NCBI GenBank assembly: GCA_026989055.1
Contig: JALSKC010000018.1
Coordinates: forward strand, 28,736-92,735
Reading direction: 5' to 3'
Source of the DNA: Paracoccaceae bacterium
Lineage (GTDB): Bacteria; Pseudomonadota; Alphaproteobacteria; Rhodobacterales; Rhodobacteraceae
DNA: 64,000 nt
Shown here: piece after piece, positions 12,100 through 19,668 of the stretch
How positions within the stretch are numbered: the stretch's first letter is position 1
How the letters are laid out: each line of letters starts with the position of its first letter
The notes under the pieces: generated by a model
Seen by the model: the letters and a program-made list of their open reading frames with translations, nothing else
The model's database searches: none
What the model was told of the DNA's origin: nothing
Made by a program: the position numbers and the translations under genes

Positions 12100-12996
12100 A
12101 TGAAACGGATTTCTGCCCCGACCGCCACCACGGCGTTGCCGATGATCCTCGCCGCCTGCGCTGCCCCGCCCCCCGGCCCGGCGCCAGGTGACGTCAATAC
12201 CCCGGCCGGATACGCCGACGGCACCAGGACCGTCGCCACCCCCTACCTGCAGTTCACCGCCACCGGCAAGGGCGTGGTCACCGACAGTTCCGGCAACATC
12301 TCGGCCGCCGATGTCACCGCCACCATCCGCACCCGCATCACCCGGGACGTGATCTGGGTGATGGAGCCCACCGGCATGTGGCAGAGCCAGTACTGGAATA
12401 CCGGCACGAATTCATGGATCGGCTGGTCTGCCGACAGCTACCTGGTCAAGGAAACCGCCGACGGCCAGGCCCGGCTGATCGCCTATGTGATGGGGGCGCA
12501 GGGCACCTCTGCCGGCAATCAGGACAGCTACATCATCATGGGCCTGCCGACGCGCCCGAGCGCCGTCGGTGCCCTGAGCGGCAGCGCCAGCTACAGCGGC
12601 CCGGCACGGCTGGCGGTGCATTACGCCGACGGCGCGGGCGGCTACGGCAATGCCACCGGCACGGCGAACCTGAACGTGAGCTTCATGCCGGGCGGCACCT
12701 CGACGCTGCAGGGCACGATGACCTTCAACCCGGCCGGTGCCGACAGCCCGGCCCATGCGATCGCGCCGGGCACGACGATCACCATCGACCCGGCCACGAT
12801 CAGCGGCAACGGATTTGCCACCACGCTTTCGCCGAACCCGGCCGACATCGGCCTGTCCTCGGTTGGCGCAACCGACATGAGCGGGCAGTTCTACGGCCCG
12901 ACCGCCGGCATTGTCGGCGCCACCTTCAACGGCACCGGCACCGCCGCCGACGGCACCACGCCGGCGGTGTTCCACGGCGGGCTGCTGGCCGACTGA
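12100..12996 (+). CDS. TbpB-like surface lipoprotein
   Basis: A 298-residue lipoprotein: short signal, then lipobox LAAC with Cys20 as the acylated residue. The rest is Gly/Thr/Ser-rich beta sequence. It ends in a pattern typical of transferrin-binding-protein-B-like barrels (GQFYGPTAGIVGATFNGTG), where the family usually reads MxGxFyGPxAxEvGGxF. Relatives are outer-membrane or Slam-exported surface lipoproteins, but there is no evidence that this one binds transferrin. No TonB receptor gene lies nearby. Confidence 0.85.
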   Translation: MKRISAPTATTALPMILAACAAPPPGPAPGDVNTPAGYADGTRTVATPYLQFTATGKGVVTDSSGNISAADVTATIRTRITRDVIWVMEPTGMWQSQYWNTGTNSWIGWSADSYLVKETADGQARLIAYVMGAQGTSAGNQDSYIIMGLPTRPSAVGALSGSASYSGPARLAVHYADGAGGYGNATGTANLNVSFMPGGTSTLQGTMTFNPAGADSPAHAIAPGTTITIDPATISGNGFATTLSPNPADIGLSSVGATDMSGQFYGPTAGIVGATFNGTGTAADGTTPAVFHGGLLAD

Positions 12997-13040
12997 TCAG
13001 GCCGCCCCGGCCACAACCGGGGGCGGCCGGGGGCGTTTGC

Positions 13041-13376
13041 TCAATCGTCCTTCCCGGCCGCCTCGCCCCATTTTCCCCAGGGGAACGGCCGTGCCTCGCT
13101 GGCGGCGGACTGGAACAGCGCCACATCATGCAGCCAGCGCCCCAGGCCGGTGCCGAATTCGGCCAGGCCGTCGTTCTTCCTGCCGGCAAGCAGCATCCAC
13201 AGGAACTGCACCACCGCCACCAGCAGAAGCACGGTTTCGGCAATGGCGAAGAAAACCGCGAATGCCAGCATCCACAGCCCGCGCATCCAGACATCGCGCC
13301 GGCCGCGAAAGATGTTCTCGCCCGTTGCGGAGCCGTCGCCCCGTTCCGGCCCGACGGGCCGGCTGTCGCTGTTCAT
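13041..13376 (-). CDS. DUF4389 membrane protein
   Basis: A 111-residue protein with one long or two closely spaced membrane segments (about residues 31-65, GLWMLAFAVFFAIAETVLLLVAVVQFLWMLLAG). The conserved region NDGLAEFGTGLGRWLHDVALF is characteristic of DUF4389. Function unknown. GGAGGAG lies upstream of the ATG at 13376. It follows the attachment-protein gene on the same strand with a 41-base gap, so an operon is likely. Confidence 0.9.
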   Translation of the reverse strand: MNSDSRPVGPERGDGSATGENIFRGRRDVWMRGLWMLAFAVFFAIAETVLLLVAVVQFLWMLLAGRKNDGLAEFGTGLGRWLHDVALFQSAASEARPFPWGKWGEAAGKDD

Positions 13377-13417
13377 GGCTGATCTCCTCCGGTCTCGTTT
13401 CGCGCTCAGAATCCCGC

Positions 13418-13864
13418 TCAGAAAAGGATATGCTCCTCGAAATGCTTCGGCAGGGCCCGGAGCGGCACCTTCAGCAGATCCTTGTCCATCTCCACCTGCG
13501 CATGTGCGCGCATCGGCGCGGGCAGCAGAGCGCGGAGCAACCCGAGCAGCTTCGGCTCGGCGCTGATCACCAGCCGGTCGAAGCCGTGCCGGTTCCACAG
13601 CGATTCCGCCGTTTCCGCGACCTGCCGGGCGAAAAGCTCGCGCCGCCGCTCCTCTTCGCCGCTGCGCGGATCCATCGCGTGGCGCGCCATCCCCGGTGCC
13701 GCGCGCGAACGCCCCGGACCGTCGGCAAATTCCACCTCCGGCCCGACCAGACGTTCCGCTTCGAGCGTCCGCAGTTCCGTCAGCCCCTTGCCGATTCCCG
13801 AATTCCGCAGGAAACGCGCCTTCCCGTCATTGGCCAGGATCACCAGCGTCTGCTTCGGTTTCAT
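13418..13864 (-). CDS. host-attachment-protein-family protein
   Basis: A 148-residue protein of the family named after an Agrobacterium host-attachment protein. Typical features are the opening KPKQTLVILANDGKARFLRN, the central RHAMDPRSGEEERRRELFARQVAE, and LVISAEPKLLGLLRALLP, a core recalling release-factor eRF1/baeRF folds. No secretion signal is seen, so a cytosolic role is more likely than the family name suggests. GGAG precedes the ATG at 13864. Next gene: the DUF4389 protein. Confidence 0.88.
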   Translation of the reverse strand: MKPKQTLVILANDGKARFLRNSGIGKGLTELRTLEAERLVGPEVEFADGPGRSRAAPGMARHAMDPRSGEEERRRELFARQVAETAESLWNRHGFDRLVISAEPKLLGLLRALLPAPMRAHAQVEMDKDLLKVPLRALPKHFEEHILF

Positions 13865-13905
13865 CGCCGTTCTCCTTGTCCGCTCCCTTGCCGTTTGTCC
13901 GTTTC

Positions 13906-13933
13906 TGCCCGTTCTGCCTTGCCCGTTCTGCCC
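13906..13933. repeat. 14-bp tandem duplication, 13/14 identical
   Basis: TGCCCGTTCTGCCT is followed directly by TGCCCGTTCTGCCC, in the spacer upstream of the attachment-protein gene. Confidence 0.8.
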
Positions 13934-14055
13934 GCCGCGCCCGCTCCCGGGAGCAGGCTGCCACGGCGGGCCGCCCCTTTCCTTGATCTGGGGCAAGCGC
14001 GGCCGTTTTGAAGCCCCGGCCCGAGAAGACCGCAGGAAGTTCCGGCAGTTCCGGA

Positions 14056-14076
14056 AAAGAGCGGCCCCATGCCGCC
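14056..14076 (-). terminator. intrinsic terminator of rpoH
   Basis: On the minus strand, GCGGC-ATGGG-GCCGC is followed by TCTTTT, seven bases after the rpoH stop codon. Confidence 0.6.
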
Positions 14077-14082
14077 GGTCCG

Positions 14083-14979
14083 TCAGGCGCCGGCCAGAAG
14101 CCCCTTCTTCGCGGCCAGCTCCTGCATCCGCTTCTGCAGCTTCTCGAAGGCGCGCACCTCGATCTGGCGGATCCGCTCGCGGCTGACACCATACTGCTCG
14201 GAGAGCGTTTCCAGCGTCACCGGCTGGTCCCTGAGCCGGCGCTGGGCGAGGATGTCCTTCTCGCGCTCGTTGAGCACCTCCATCGCCTCGGCCAGCAGCT
14301 CGCGGCGGGTTTCCAGCTCATCGCGCTCCTCGTAGCGGGCCGCCTGGTCGGCAGTTTCGTCTTCCAGCCAGTCCTGCCACTGGGTCGAGCTGTCGCCATC
14401 GGTACCGACCATCACGTTGAGCGAGGCATCGCCCCCCGAAAGGCGGCGGTTCATCGAGATCACCTCGTCCTCGCTCACCCCCAGATCGGTGGCGATCTGC
14501 TTCACCTTGTCGGGGTGCAGGTCGCCCTCTTCCAGCGCGCCGATGCGCGCCTTGGCCTTGCGCAGGTTGAAGAACAGCTTCTTCTGGGCGCTGGTGGTGC
14601 CCAGCTTGACCAGCGACCACGAGCGCAGGATGTATTCCTGGATCGCGGCGCGGATCCACCACATGGCATAGGTCGCCAGGCGGAACCCCTTTTCGGGATC
14701 GAACCGCTTGACCGCCTGCATCAGCCCGACATTGGCCTCCGAGATCACCTCGGCCTGGGGCAGGCCGTAGCCGCGATAGCCCATGGCGATCTTGGCCGCC
14801 AGCCGCAGGTGGCTGGTGACAAGCTTGTGCGCGGCCGAGGTATCGCCGTGATCGACCCATCGCTTGGCCAGCATGTATTCTTCCTCCGGCTCCAGCATCG
14901 GAAACTTGCGGATCTCCTGCAGATACCGGTTGAGACCCTGTTCCGGGCTTGGCGCCGGAAGGTTGCTGAAATTGCCCAC
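14083..14979 (-). CDS. rpoH: heat-shock sigma factor RpoH (sigma-32)
   Basis: A 298-residue sigma-70-family factor of the RpoH group, which directs RNA polymerase to heat-shock and related stress promoters. Region 2 includes LVTSHLRLAAKIAMGYRGYG and YAMWWIRAAIQEYILRSWSLV; the RpoH box lies around ALEEGDLHPDKVKQIA; region 4.2 is SEQYGVSRERIRQIEVRAFE. I prefer the GTG at 14979 (product beginning M-G-N-F-S-N-L-P-A-P), since RpoH proteins of this order start there; an in-frame ATG lies at 15054, but the candidate promoter overlaps it. It ends at an intrinsic terminator. A second RpoH copy elsewhere would be normal for this order. Confidence 0.96.
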   Translation of the reverse strand: MGNFSNLPAPSPEQGLNRYLQEIRKFPMLEPEEEYMLAKRWVDHGDTSAAHKLVTSHLRLAAKIAMGYRGYGLPQAEVISEANVGLMQAVKRFDPEKGFRLATYAMWWIRAAIQEYILRSWSLVKLGTTSAQKKLFFNLRKAKARIGALEEGDLHPDKVKQIATDLGVSEDEVISMNRRLSGGDASLNVMVGTDGDSSTQWQDWLEDETADQAARYEERDELETRRELLAEAMEVLNEREKDILAQRRLRDQPVTLETLSEQYGVSRERIRQIEVRAFEKLQKRMQELAAKKGLLAGA

Positions 14980-15007
14980 GAAAGCTTTATCCCTCTCCTC
15001 GCCTCGA

Positions 15008-15032
15008 CATATCGGGGCCGGTATCCGATATG
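15008..15032. promoter_or_regulatory. inverted repeat over the rpoH -10 region
   Basis: CATATCGG and CCGATATG are perfect 8-bp arms around a 9-base spacer. The right arm coincides with the proposed -10 element, so a bound protein would block it. Confidence 0.45.
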
Positions 15033-15055
15033 GCAGTCGGAATCCGGTTTTCAAG
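15028..15055 (-). promoter_or_regulatory. heat-shock-type promoter of rpoH
   Basis: On the minus strand, CTTGAAA (15055-15049) and GCCATAT (15034-15028) are separated by 14 bases. This fits the sigma-32 pattern CTTGAAA-N11-16-CCCATNT and suggests that rpoH is transcribed in part by its own product. Confidence 0.5.
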
Positions 15056-15065
15056 CCCGGCTAGC

Positions 15066-15098
15066 GGCAATATCTTACCATAATGATAAGAAATTGCC
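15066..15098. promoter_or_regulatory. 33-bp near-perfect palindrome upstream of rpoH
   Basis: The left arm GGCAATATCTTACCAT pairs with the right arm over 16 positions with only two mismatches, around a single central A. It is A/T-rich in an otherwise GC-rich spacer and ends 11 bp from the rpoH -35 box. No T-run follows it in the minus direction, so an operator is more likely than a terminator. Confidence 0.7.
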
Positions 15099-15223
15099 AC
15101 GACCGGCGGGGAATTGCTTCAGTTCACCGCGCCGGGGGCAGCGCCACCAGCCTGCACCCCGCCGTCCGGCAACCGGTCCAGCCCCCGACCGGGAAACACC
15201 GGGAACACCCCCGGCCAGAAACA

Positions 15224-15619
15224 TCAGCCCGCCGCCACGGCCCGCCTGCCCGACCGCCAGCCGAAAAACACCAGCAGGGGCACGGCGAAAAACACCGCCC
15301 ATTGCGGCATCTGGCTCAGGTTGTCCAGCCGGCTCAGCCCGTAAAAGACGAACAGCACCGCGAAACTGAAATACTGCACCCCCACGATCAGCGCTCCGGC
15401 CTCCCCCCGCGGGCGTCCCAGCCCGGCCCCCAGCAGAACCAGGCTGTTGATGATCAGAATGGCGCTGATGGCATGCCAGATCACCGAAAAGATCGCCTTG
15501 AAATAATCCGACAGCCCGCTTTGCAGCACCGGGGCATGAACCTCCGGCCCGCCGCCGAACACATGGGCCAGCACCGTCAGCCCCGACAACCCCGCCGCCC
15601 CAAGGTACCAGTAATTCAT
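15224..15619 (-). CDS. four-TM membrane protein, TetR-regulated
   Basis: A 131-residue integral membrane protein with four hydrophobic segments: residues about 3-22, 45-65 (AISAILIINSLVLLGAGLG), 75-95 (VGVQYFSFAVLFVFYGL) and 105-120 (AVFFAVPLLVFFGW). I do not recognise a named family. GGAGG precedes the ATG at 15619. It is divergent from a TetR-family gene, and the 86-base gap holds two identical-class operators, so it is the probable target of that regulator. Small multi-TM proteins under TetR control are often efflux or envelope proteins. Confidence 0.88.
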   Translation of the reverse strand: MNYWYLGAAGLSGLTVLAHVFGGGPEVHAPVLQSGLSDYFKAIFSVIWHAISAILIINSLVLLGAGLGRPRGEAGALIVGVQYFSFAVLFVFYGLSRLDNLSQMPQWAVFFAVPLLVFFGWRSGRRAVAAG

Positions 15620-15642
15620 CCCTGTCCTCCGAATCCGCTTTC

Positions 15643-15658
15643 CATACGCCAGCGTATG
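15643..15658. promoter_or_regulatory. TetR operator 1
   Basis: Perfect palindrome CATACGC-CA-GCGTATG, 24 bases before the start of the four-TM gene. It shares the core CATACG-N4-CGTATG with operator 2. Confidence 0.8.
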
Positions 15659-15680
15659 TAAACCCGTCGGTTGCACATGT

Positions 15681-15698
15681 CCATACGCTATCGTATGG
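15681..15698. promoter_or_regulatory. TetR operator 2
   Basis: Palindrome CCATACG-CTAT-CGTATGG ending 7 bases before the TetR start codon. Its core lies 39 bp from that of operator 1, so bound dimers would lie close to the same face. Confidence 0.8.
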
Positions 15699-15705
15699 TC
15701 TGGCC

Positions 15706-16290
15706 ATGAAGAAGCCCCGCCTCAGCAAGACCGACTGGATCACCGCCGCCTTCCGCGCCCTGACCCGGGGCGGCCCCCAGGCGATCCGGGCCGAGCCCAT
15801 CGCCCGGGACCTGGGGGTCTCCAAGGGCTCGTTCTACTGGCATTTCAAGGACGTGGCAGACCTGAAACGGGCCATGATCGACCATTGGCAAAGCGCCGCC
15901 ACCGACATGGTGATCCGGGGGCTGGAAGAACGCGACGCGGCGCCGCGGGCGCGGCTGGAACAACTCCTGCAGCTGGCCGCCTCGGACCGGGACCGGGCCT
16001 ATGGCGGCGACCTGGCCGAGGCGGCGATCCGCGACTGGGCCCGCTACGACCCCCCGGTCAAGGCGGCGCTGCGCCGGATCGACCGGCGGCGGCTGGACTA
16101 TGTGGCCGCCCTGCTGCGCGATTGCGGACAGGGGCCCGAACAGGCCCGGACCAACGCCGACATTCTCTACGGGGCCCTGGGCGGGCTGAAACAGCTGTCC
16201 TATCTCGAACAGGTGAACCCGCCGGCGGCGCTGCAACAGCTGCTGGACATGATGTTGCCCCCGGAAACGGAGGATGAGGATATCGGATGA
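15706..16290 (+). CDS. TetR-family transcription repressor
   Basis: A 194-residue protein. The N-terminal helix-turn-helix is clear (AEPIARDLGVSKGSFYWHFKDVADLKRAMI, about residues 28-58). The C-terminal ligand domain, unlike in named subfamilies, gives no hint of the effector. The two palindromes directly upstream make autoregulation and control of the divergent four-TM gene likely. Its TGA is immediately followed by the stop codon of rluA on the other strand, with no spacer between the convergent genes. Confidence 0.93.
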   Translation: MKKPRLSKTDWITAAFRALTRGGPQAIRAEPIARDLGVSKGSFYWHFKDVADLKRAMIDHWQSAATDMVIRGLEERDAAPRARLEQLLQLAASDRDRAYGGDLAEAAIRDWARYDPPVKAALRRIDRRRLDYVAALLRDCGQGPEQARTNADILYGALGGLKQLSYLEQVNPPAALQQLLDMMLPPETEDEDIG

Positions 16291-17316
16291 TCAGCCCTCC
16301 AGCGCCTCGATCAGGGCGGCCATGTCTGCGGGCATCGGGGTCTCGAAGCGCAGCTCCGCACCGCCGACCGGGTGCCTGAACCCCAGAACGCCGGCATGCA
16401 GCGCCTGGCGCGCAAAGCCGTTCAGCGCGGCCTGCCCCGCCGCCGAAAGCGCCCCGGCCCGCACCCGCCGCCGCCCGCCATAGACCGGATCTCCGACAAG
16501 GGCGTGCCCGGCATGGGCCATGTGCACCCTGATCTGATGCGTGCGCCCGGTTTCCAGCCGGCATTCCACCAGCGCCAGCGCTTCCGGCATGCCGAAACGC
16601 CGGAGCACCCGCACCCGCGTCAGCGCGTGGCGGCCACCGGAGAACAGCACCGCCTGGCGCTGGCGGTCATGCTTGTGGCGGGCCAGATGCGTGGTGATCC
16701 TGATCACCCCTCCGCCCTCGAAGCTCACGCCCCGCACCCCGCGCAGACGCGGATCAGCCGCATCGGGCACCCCGTGCACCAGCGCCAGATATCTGCGCTC
16801 GACCGTGTGGCGCTCGAACTGCGCCGCCAGCCCGTGATGCGCCGCATCCGACTTGGCGACCACCAGCAGGCCGCTGGTATCCTTGTCGATCCGGTGCACG
16901 ATTCCCGGGCGCGCCTGCCCGCCCACTCCGGAAAGTGCGTCACCGCAATGGTGCAGCAGCGCGTTCACCAGCGTGCCCGAAGGCGTTCCGGGCGCCGGGT
17001 GCACCACCATGCCGGCAGGCTTGTTCACCACCAGAAGATCCGCATCTTCCCAGATCACGTCCAGCGCGATCTCCTCGGGGCCGATCCTGCTTTCGGCCGG
17101 CGGCGGCACGCGGATCACGTAAACCTCGCCGGCGGCAACGCGCGCCTTCCGGTCCGTGACCGGCACACCCTCGCGCAGCACCGCGCCTTCGGCGATCAGC
17201 CGGGCAAGGCGCGCACGCGACAGCGCCGCTGCCTCTGGCACGTCGCGCGCCAGTGCCTTATCAAGGCGCGCGGGCGGATCCTCCCCGATCGTGACCACAA
17301 GCTCCGAGGCCGGCAT
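16291..17316 (-). CDS. RluA-family pseudouridine synthase (RluD-like)
   Basis: A 341-residue enzyme that isomerises uridines in rRNA. An N-terminal S4-like region (ARLDKALARDVPEAAALSRARLARLI) precedes the catalytic domain. The catalytic aspartate is Asp144 in GIVHRIDKDTSGLL, and ETGRTHQIRVHMAHAGHALVGDP is the second family signature. The S4 plus synthase layout suggests a 23S rRNA target as in RluD or RluC; the position is not deducible. The ATG at 17316 shares two bases with the start codon of the divergent DUF6476 gene. Confidence 0.94.
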   Translation of the reverse strand: MPASELVVTIGEDPPARLDKALARDVPEAAALSRARLARLIAEGAVLREGVPVTDRKARVAAGEVYVIRVPPPAESRIGPEEIALDVIWEDADLLVVNKPAGMVVHPAPGTPSGTLVNALLHHCGDALSGVGGQARPGIVHRIDKDTSGLLVVAKSDAAHHGLAAQFERHTVERRYLALVHGVPDAADPRLRGVRGVSFEGGGVIRITTHLARHKHDRQRQAVLFSGGRHALTRVRVLRRFGMPEALALVECRLETGRTHQIRVHMAHAGHALVGDPVYGGRRRVRAGALSAAGQAALNGFARQALHAGVLGFRHPVGGAELRFETPMPADMAALIEALEG

Positions 17317-17641
17317 GGGCGATACTCCGACAGACGAACCGGCAGGAAGCGCGACCCTGCGCGGCGACCTGCGCTTCCTGCGCATTCTCGTCACCGTTCT
17401 GACGGCGACGATGATCATCGGCCTTCTAGCGATCGTCGCGATGCTTGTCATCCGTTTCACCGCCGAGCCGGCGCCGCCCGGCCTGCCCGACAGCATCGCC
17501 CTGCCGGAGGGGACCAGCGCCATCGCCTTCACCCGCGGCCCGGGCTGGTATGCGGTCGTCACCGGCGACAACCGGATCCTGATCTTTGATGCCGGCAGCG
17601 GAACGCTGCGCCAGACCATCGCCCTCGACCTGCCGGAGTGA
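17315..17641 (+). CDS. DUF6476-type single-TM protein
   Basis: A 108-residue protein with one membrane helix (about residues 21-48, ILVTVLTATMIIGLLAIVAMLVI) followed by a small exposed domain ending GDNRILIFDAGSGTLRQTIAL, recalling a single beta-propeller blade. It resembles a conserved Rhodobacterales family found next to rluA. GAGG lies five bases before the ATG, inside the rluA coding region. Function unknown. Confidence 0.85.
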   Translation: MGDTPTDEPAGSATLRGDLRFLRILVTVLTATMIIGLLAIVAMLVIRFTAEPAPPGLPDSIALPEGTSAIAFTRGPGWYAVVTGDNRILIFDAGSGTLRQTIALDLPE

Positions 17642-17696
17642 GCGGGATCAGAGCGGACGGGAAGCGGAGCGCGCGGGGATCAAAGCGCGCGGAGAG

Positions 17697-17724
17697 CCGA
17701 TGCGAAGGGGCCGATGCGAAGGGC
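17697..17724. repeat. 14-bp tandem duplication
   Basis: CCGATGCGAAGGG recurs at a 14-bp spacing in the spacer between the DUF6476 gene and tRNA-His; the 14th base differs. Confidence 0.8.
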
Positions 17725-17776
17725 GGGCCACGCCGCCCCGATGGCCCGCCGCCGGACAGACGCCGCCGGACCGGCC

Positions 17777-17815
17777 TCGCCAGGTGAAATCGCCAGGTGA
17801 GATCGCCAGGTGAGG
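17777..17815. repeat. three 13-bp tandem copies beside tRNA-His
   Basis: TCGCCAGGTGA plus two purines, repeated three times at a 13-bp period, ending exactly at the 3' terminus of tRNA-His. Confidence 0.9.
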
Positions 17816-17892
17816 TGGTACCGCCTCCCCGGCTCGAACGGGGGACCTCTGGATCCACAATCCAGCGCTCTGACCAGCTGAGCTAAGGCGGC
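17816..17892 (-). tRNA. tRNA-His (GTG)
   Basis: Full cloverleaf on the minus strand: acceptor GCCGCCT with AGGCGGT, D-arm GCTC, anticodon stem CTGGA/TCCAG with loop TTGTGGA (anticodon GTG at 17858-17856), T-arm CCCCG-TTCGAGC-CGGGG, and encoded CCA. The sequence implies G1-U72 and A73, so the -1 guanosine that normally marks tRNA-His is not paired or expected; this is the known alphaproteobacterial variant. Confidence 0.97.
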
Positions 17893-18085
17893 ACTGGGGC
17901 GGGATTTACCCCCCGCCCCGACCGATTGCAAGAGCACCGGCCCGGGAGGCGGGAAAATTCCGCCGCCACGGCAATGGCTGCCAGCGCACGAAAGCCGCCT
18001 GCCTCCCTGCCCGTGCCCCCGGCCTCCCCTTGCCTGTCCGCTCCCGAAAGGCTAGGTCGGCCGGGAAGGAGGCGGAAAAGGACAC

Positions 18086-18277
18086 ATGGGTATCGACAAG
18101 GAAAGCGATATCGCGGCGAACCTTCAGATCGGGCCGACGACGCTGGGCATGGTGCGTATCTACATCGAGGGCGGCGGCGTCGAACTGCCGCTCGACTTCG
18201 AGCCCGACGAGGCCCGCGAGATCGCAGAGGAAATCCTGGCCGCCGCGGCGCGCGCCGAGACGATCGCCCGCCGATGA
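18086..18277 (+). CDS. small conserved acidic protein (DUF6324-like)
   Basis: A 63-residue cytosolic protein with no membrane segment. The middle (QIGPTTLGMVRIYIEGGGVELPLDF) looks like a short beta sheet, and the C-terminus (EPDEAREIAEEILAAAARA) an amphipathic helix. It resembles small proteins conserved in Rhodobacterales. An AAGGA site precedes the ATG. Function unknown. Confidence 0.75.
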   Translation: MGIDKESDIAANLQIGPTTLGMVRIYIEGGGVELPLDFEPDEAREIAEEILAAAARAETIARR

Positions 18278-18653
18278 GTTCGCCGGCGGCGGCGCACCGC
18301 ACCCGGCACCTCCCGCCCCCTCTCCCCGCCCGCCACCTTCCGCGGGGCCGGCAACGCATTGCCGCAAAGGCAGGAGCGAAGCGCGGGCAGAGGCGGACGC
18401 AGGAAGACGGGCAGTGGAAAGGCGGTTTTCCCGAAAGGCCGCGGCACCCTTCTCCGCAGCCTCGCCCCGCACCCTCTTGCCCCGGCCTCTTGCCCCGGAA
18501 CGACGGGCGCACTACCTAGGGGAGCGGCGGGCACTGCCCTTTCCGTGGCCCGGGGCGTATTCCGGTGGCCTTACACAATTCCGAGGGAGCCGGCTCTGTC
18601 CGGATCGTGGTCCGGTTACCTGGCGCCCACCTGTTCAGACAGGTCCTCGGGAA
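18278..18653. other. 376-bp spacer with repeat and palindrome
   Basis: I find no convincing gene here. It contains a perfect 13-bp tandem duplication (CCTCTTGCCCCGG at 18473-18485 and 18486-18498) and a 16-bp palindrome, ACCTGT-TCAG-ACAGGT, at 18629-18644, ten bases past the stop of the next leftward gene. Confidence 0.6.
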
Positions 18654-19004
18654 TCAGACACCCGCACGATCGCGGCGGTCCCGCCGCCCCGCCACGGCCG
18701 GCACCGCAACCGGCACCGCAGCCGGCGTCGAAGGCGCAACCGGCGGCACGGGCGCGCGCCGCCCGCCGGCGGGCGGCTCCTCCGGTTCCTGCATCCGCAT
18801 CACCGAAATGGCGAACTGCGCACCGGCAAAAACGATCCCGTTGGCCAGAAACAGCATCCAGACGGCGATCCAGCCCTTGTCGGAAGCGCCGATCAGATGC
18901 CCCAGATTCGCCACGTCGAACCACAGGAGCAGCGCCACGAAAACTGCCGAAAGCGCAAATCCGATGGCAACCTGCAGCATGTAAAGGCGAACCAGCTTCG
19001 GCAT
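18654..19004 (-). CDS. two-TM conserved membrane protein
   Basis: A 116-residue protein with two membrane helices (about residues 8-30, LQVAIGFALSAVFVALLLWF, and 44-68, WIAVWMLFLANGIVFAGAQFAI). A Pro/Ala/Val-rich cytosolic or periplasmic tail ends in a basic cluster. GGGGGAAGAG precedes the ATG. Not assigned to a named family. The hairpin at 18629-18644 lies just beyond its stop. Confidence 0.85.
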   Translation of the reverse strand: MPKLVRLYMLQVAIGFALSAVFVALLLWFDVANLGHLIGASDKGWIAVWMLFLANGIVFAGAQFAISVMRMQEPEEPPAGGRRAPVPPVAPSTPAAVPVAVPAVAGRRDRRDRAGV

Positions 19005-19105
19005 CGCTCTTCCCCCGTGCCGTTTCCCTCGTGCCGTTCCTCCGTTTCCAGGATAGCGCCGGGCGCGCGAATGTGAAGGGGTGCGGCCGAACCCGCGACC
19101 GGACG

Positions 19106-19133
19106 GCCGGCAGGATCCCGCCGGCAGGATCCC
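19106..19133. repeat. perfect 14-bp tandem duplication
   Basis: GCCGGCAGGATCCC occurs twice head to tail in the spacer following the CoA-binding gene. Confidence 0.9.
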
Positions 19134-19165
19134 CCCGCCACGAAGCGGCCGGCTCCTTCCCGGCC

Positions 19166-19639
19166 TTACAGCTTCGAGGAAATGACCCCGGTGTTGAACC
19201 CGCCCATGCGCAGCTCGCCGAACAGGCGCTGATACTCGATCTTCGGGCAGCGGTTCTGGATCACCGTGATCCCCGCCGCCTCGGCCCGCGCCGCCGCTTC
19301 CGGGTGTTCCACCCCGATCTGCATCCAGACCGTGCGCAGATCCGGCAGCGCCTCCAGCGCCTCGTCAACGATCGCCGGAACCGCCTCGGGGCGGCGGAAG
19401 ATGTCCACCATGTCCACCCGGGCATCCTTCGGAATGTCGGAAAGAGATGCCCGGATCTCCCGGCCGAACAGCTTCCTGCCGGCATGGCCCGGGTTCACCG
19501 GAATCACCGTGAAGCCCTTGAGGCTCAGGTAGCGCGCCACGAAATGGCTCGGCCGCACCGGGTTGGTGGACACCCCGACACAGGCGATCACCCGGGTCGA
19601 TTGCAGGATCTTCTTCAGATGCGCATCAGCATATCTCAT
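19166..19639 (-). CDS. CoA-binding-domain protein
   Basis: A 157-residue single-domain protein of the CoA_binding_2 family, with a Rossmann-like fold. The nucleotide loop is IACVGVSTNPVRPSHFVARYL at about residues 18-38, and VWMQIGVEHPEAAARAEAAGI with QNRCPKIEY forms the conserved C-terminal part. Homologues bind CoA or derivatives; no enzymatic role is established. It is monocistronic or the last gene after a terminator. Confidence 0.92.
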   Translation of the reverse strand: MRYADAHLKKILQSTRVIACVGVSTNPVRPSHFVARYLSLKGFTVIPVNPGHAGRKLFGREIRASLSDIPKDARVDMVDIFRRPEAVPAIVDEALEALPDLRTVWMQIGVEHPEAAARAEAAGITVIQNRCPKIEYQRLFGELRMGGFNTGVISSKL

Positions 19640-19668
19640 GCTGCCTGCCTAACAGGACCGCCGGCGGG

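Noticed and set aside
18629..18644. Palindrome ACCTGT-TCAG-ACAGGT as an intrinsic terminator
   Set aside because: No T-run follows in the minus direction; kept only as a note in the spacer entry.
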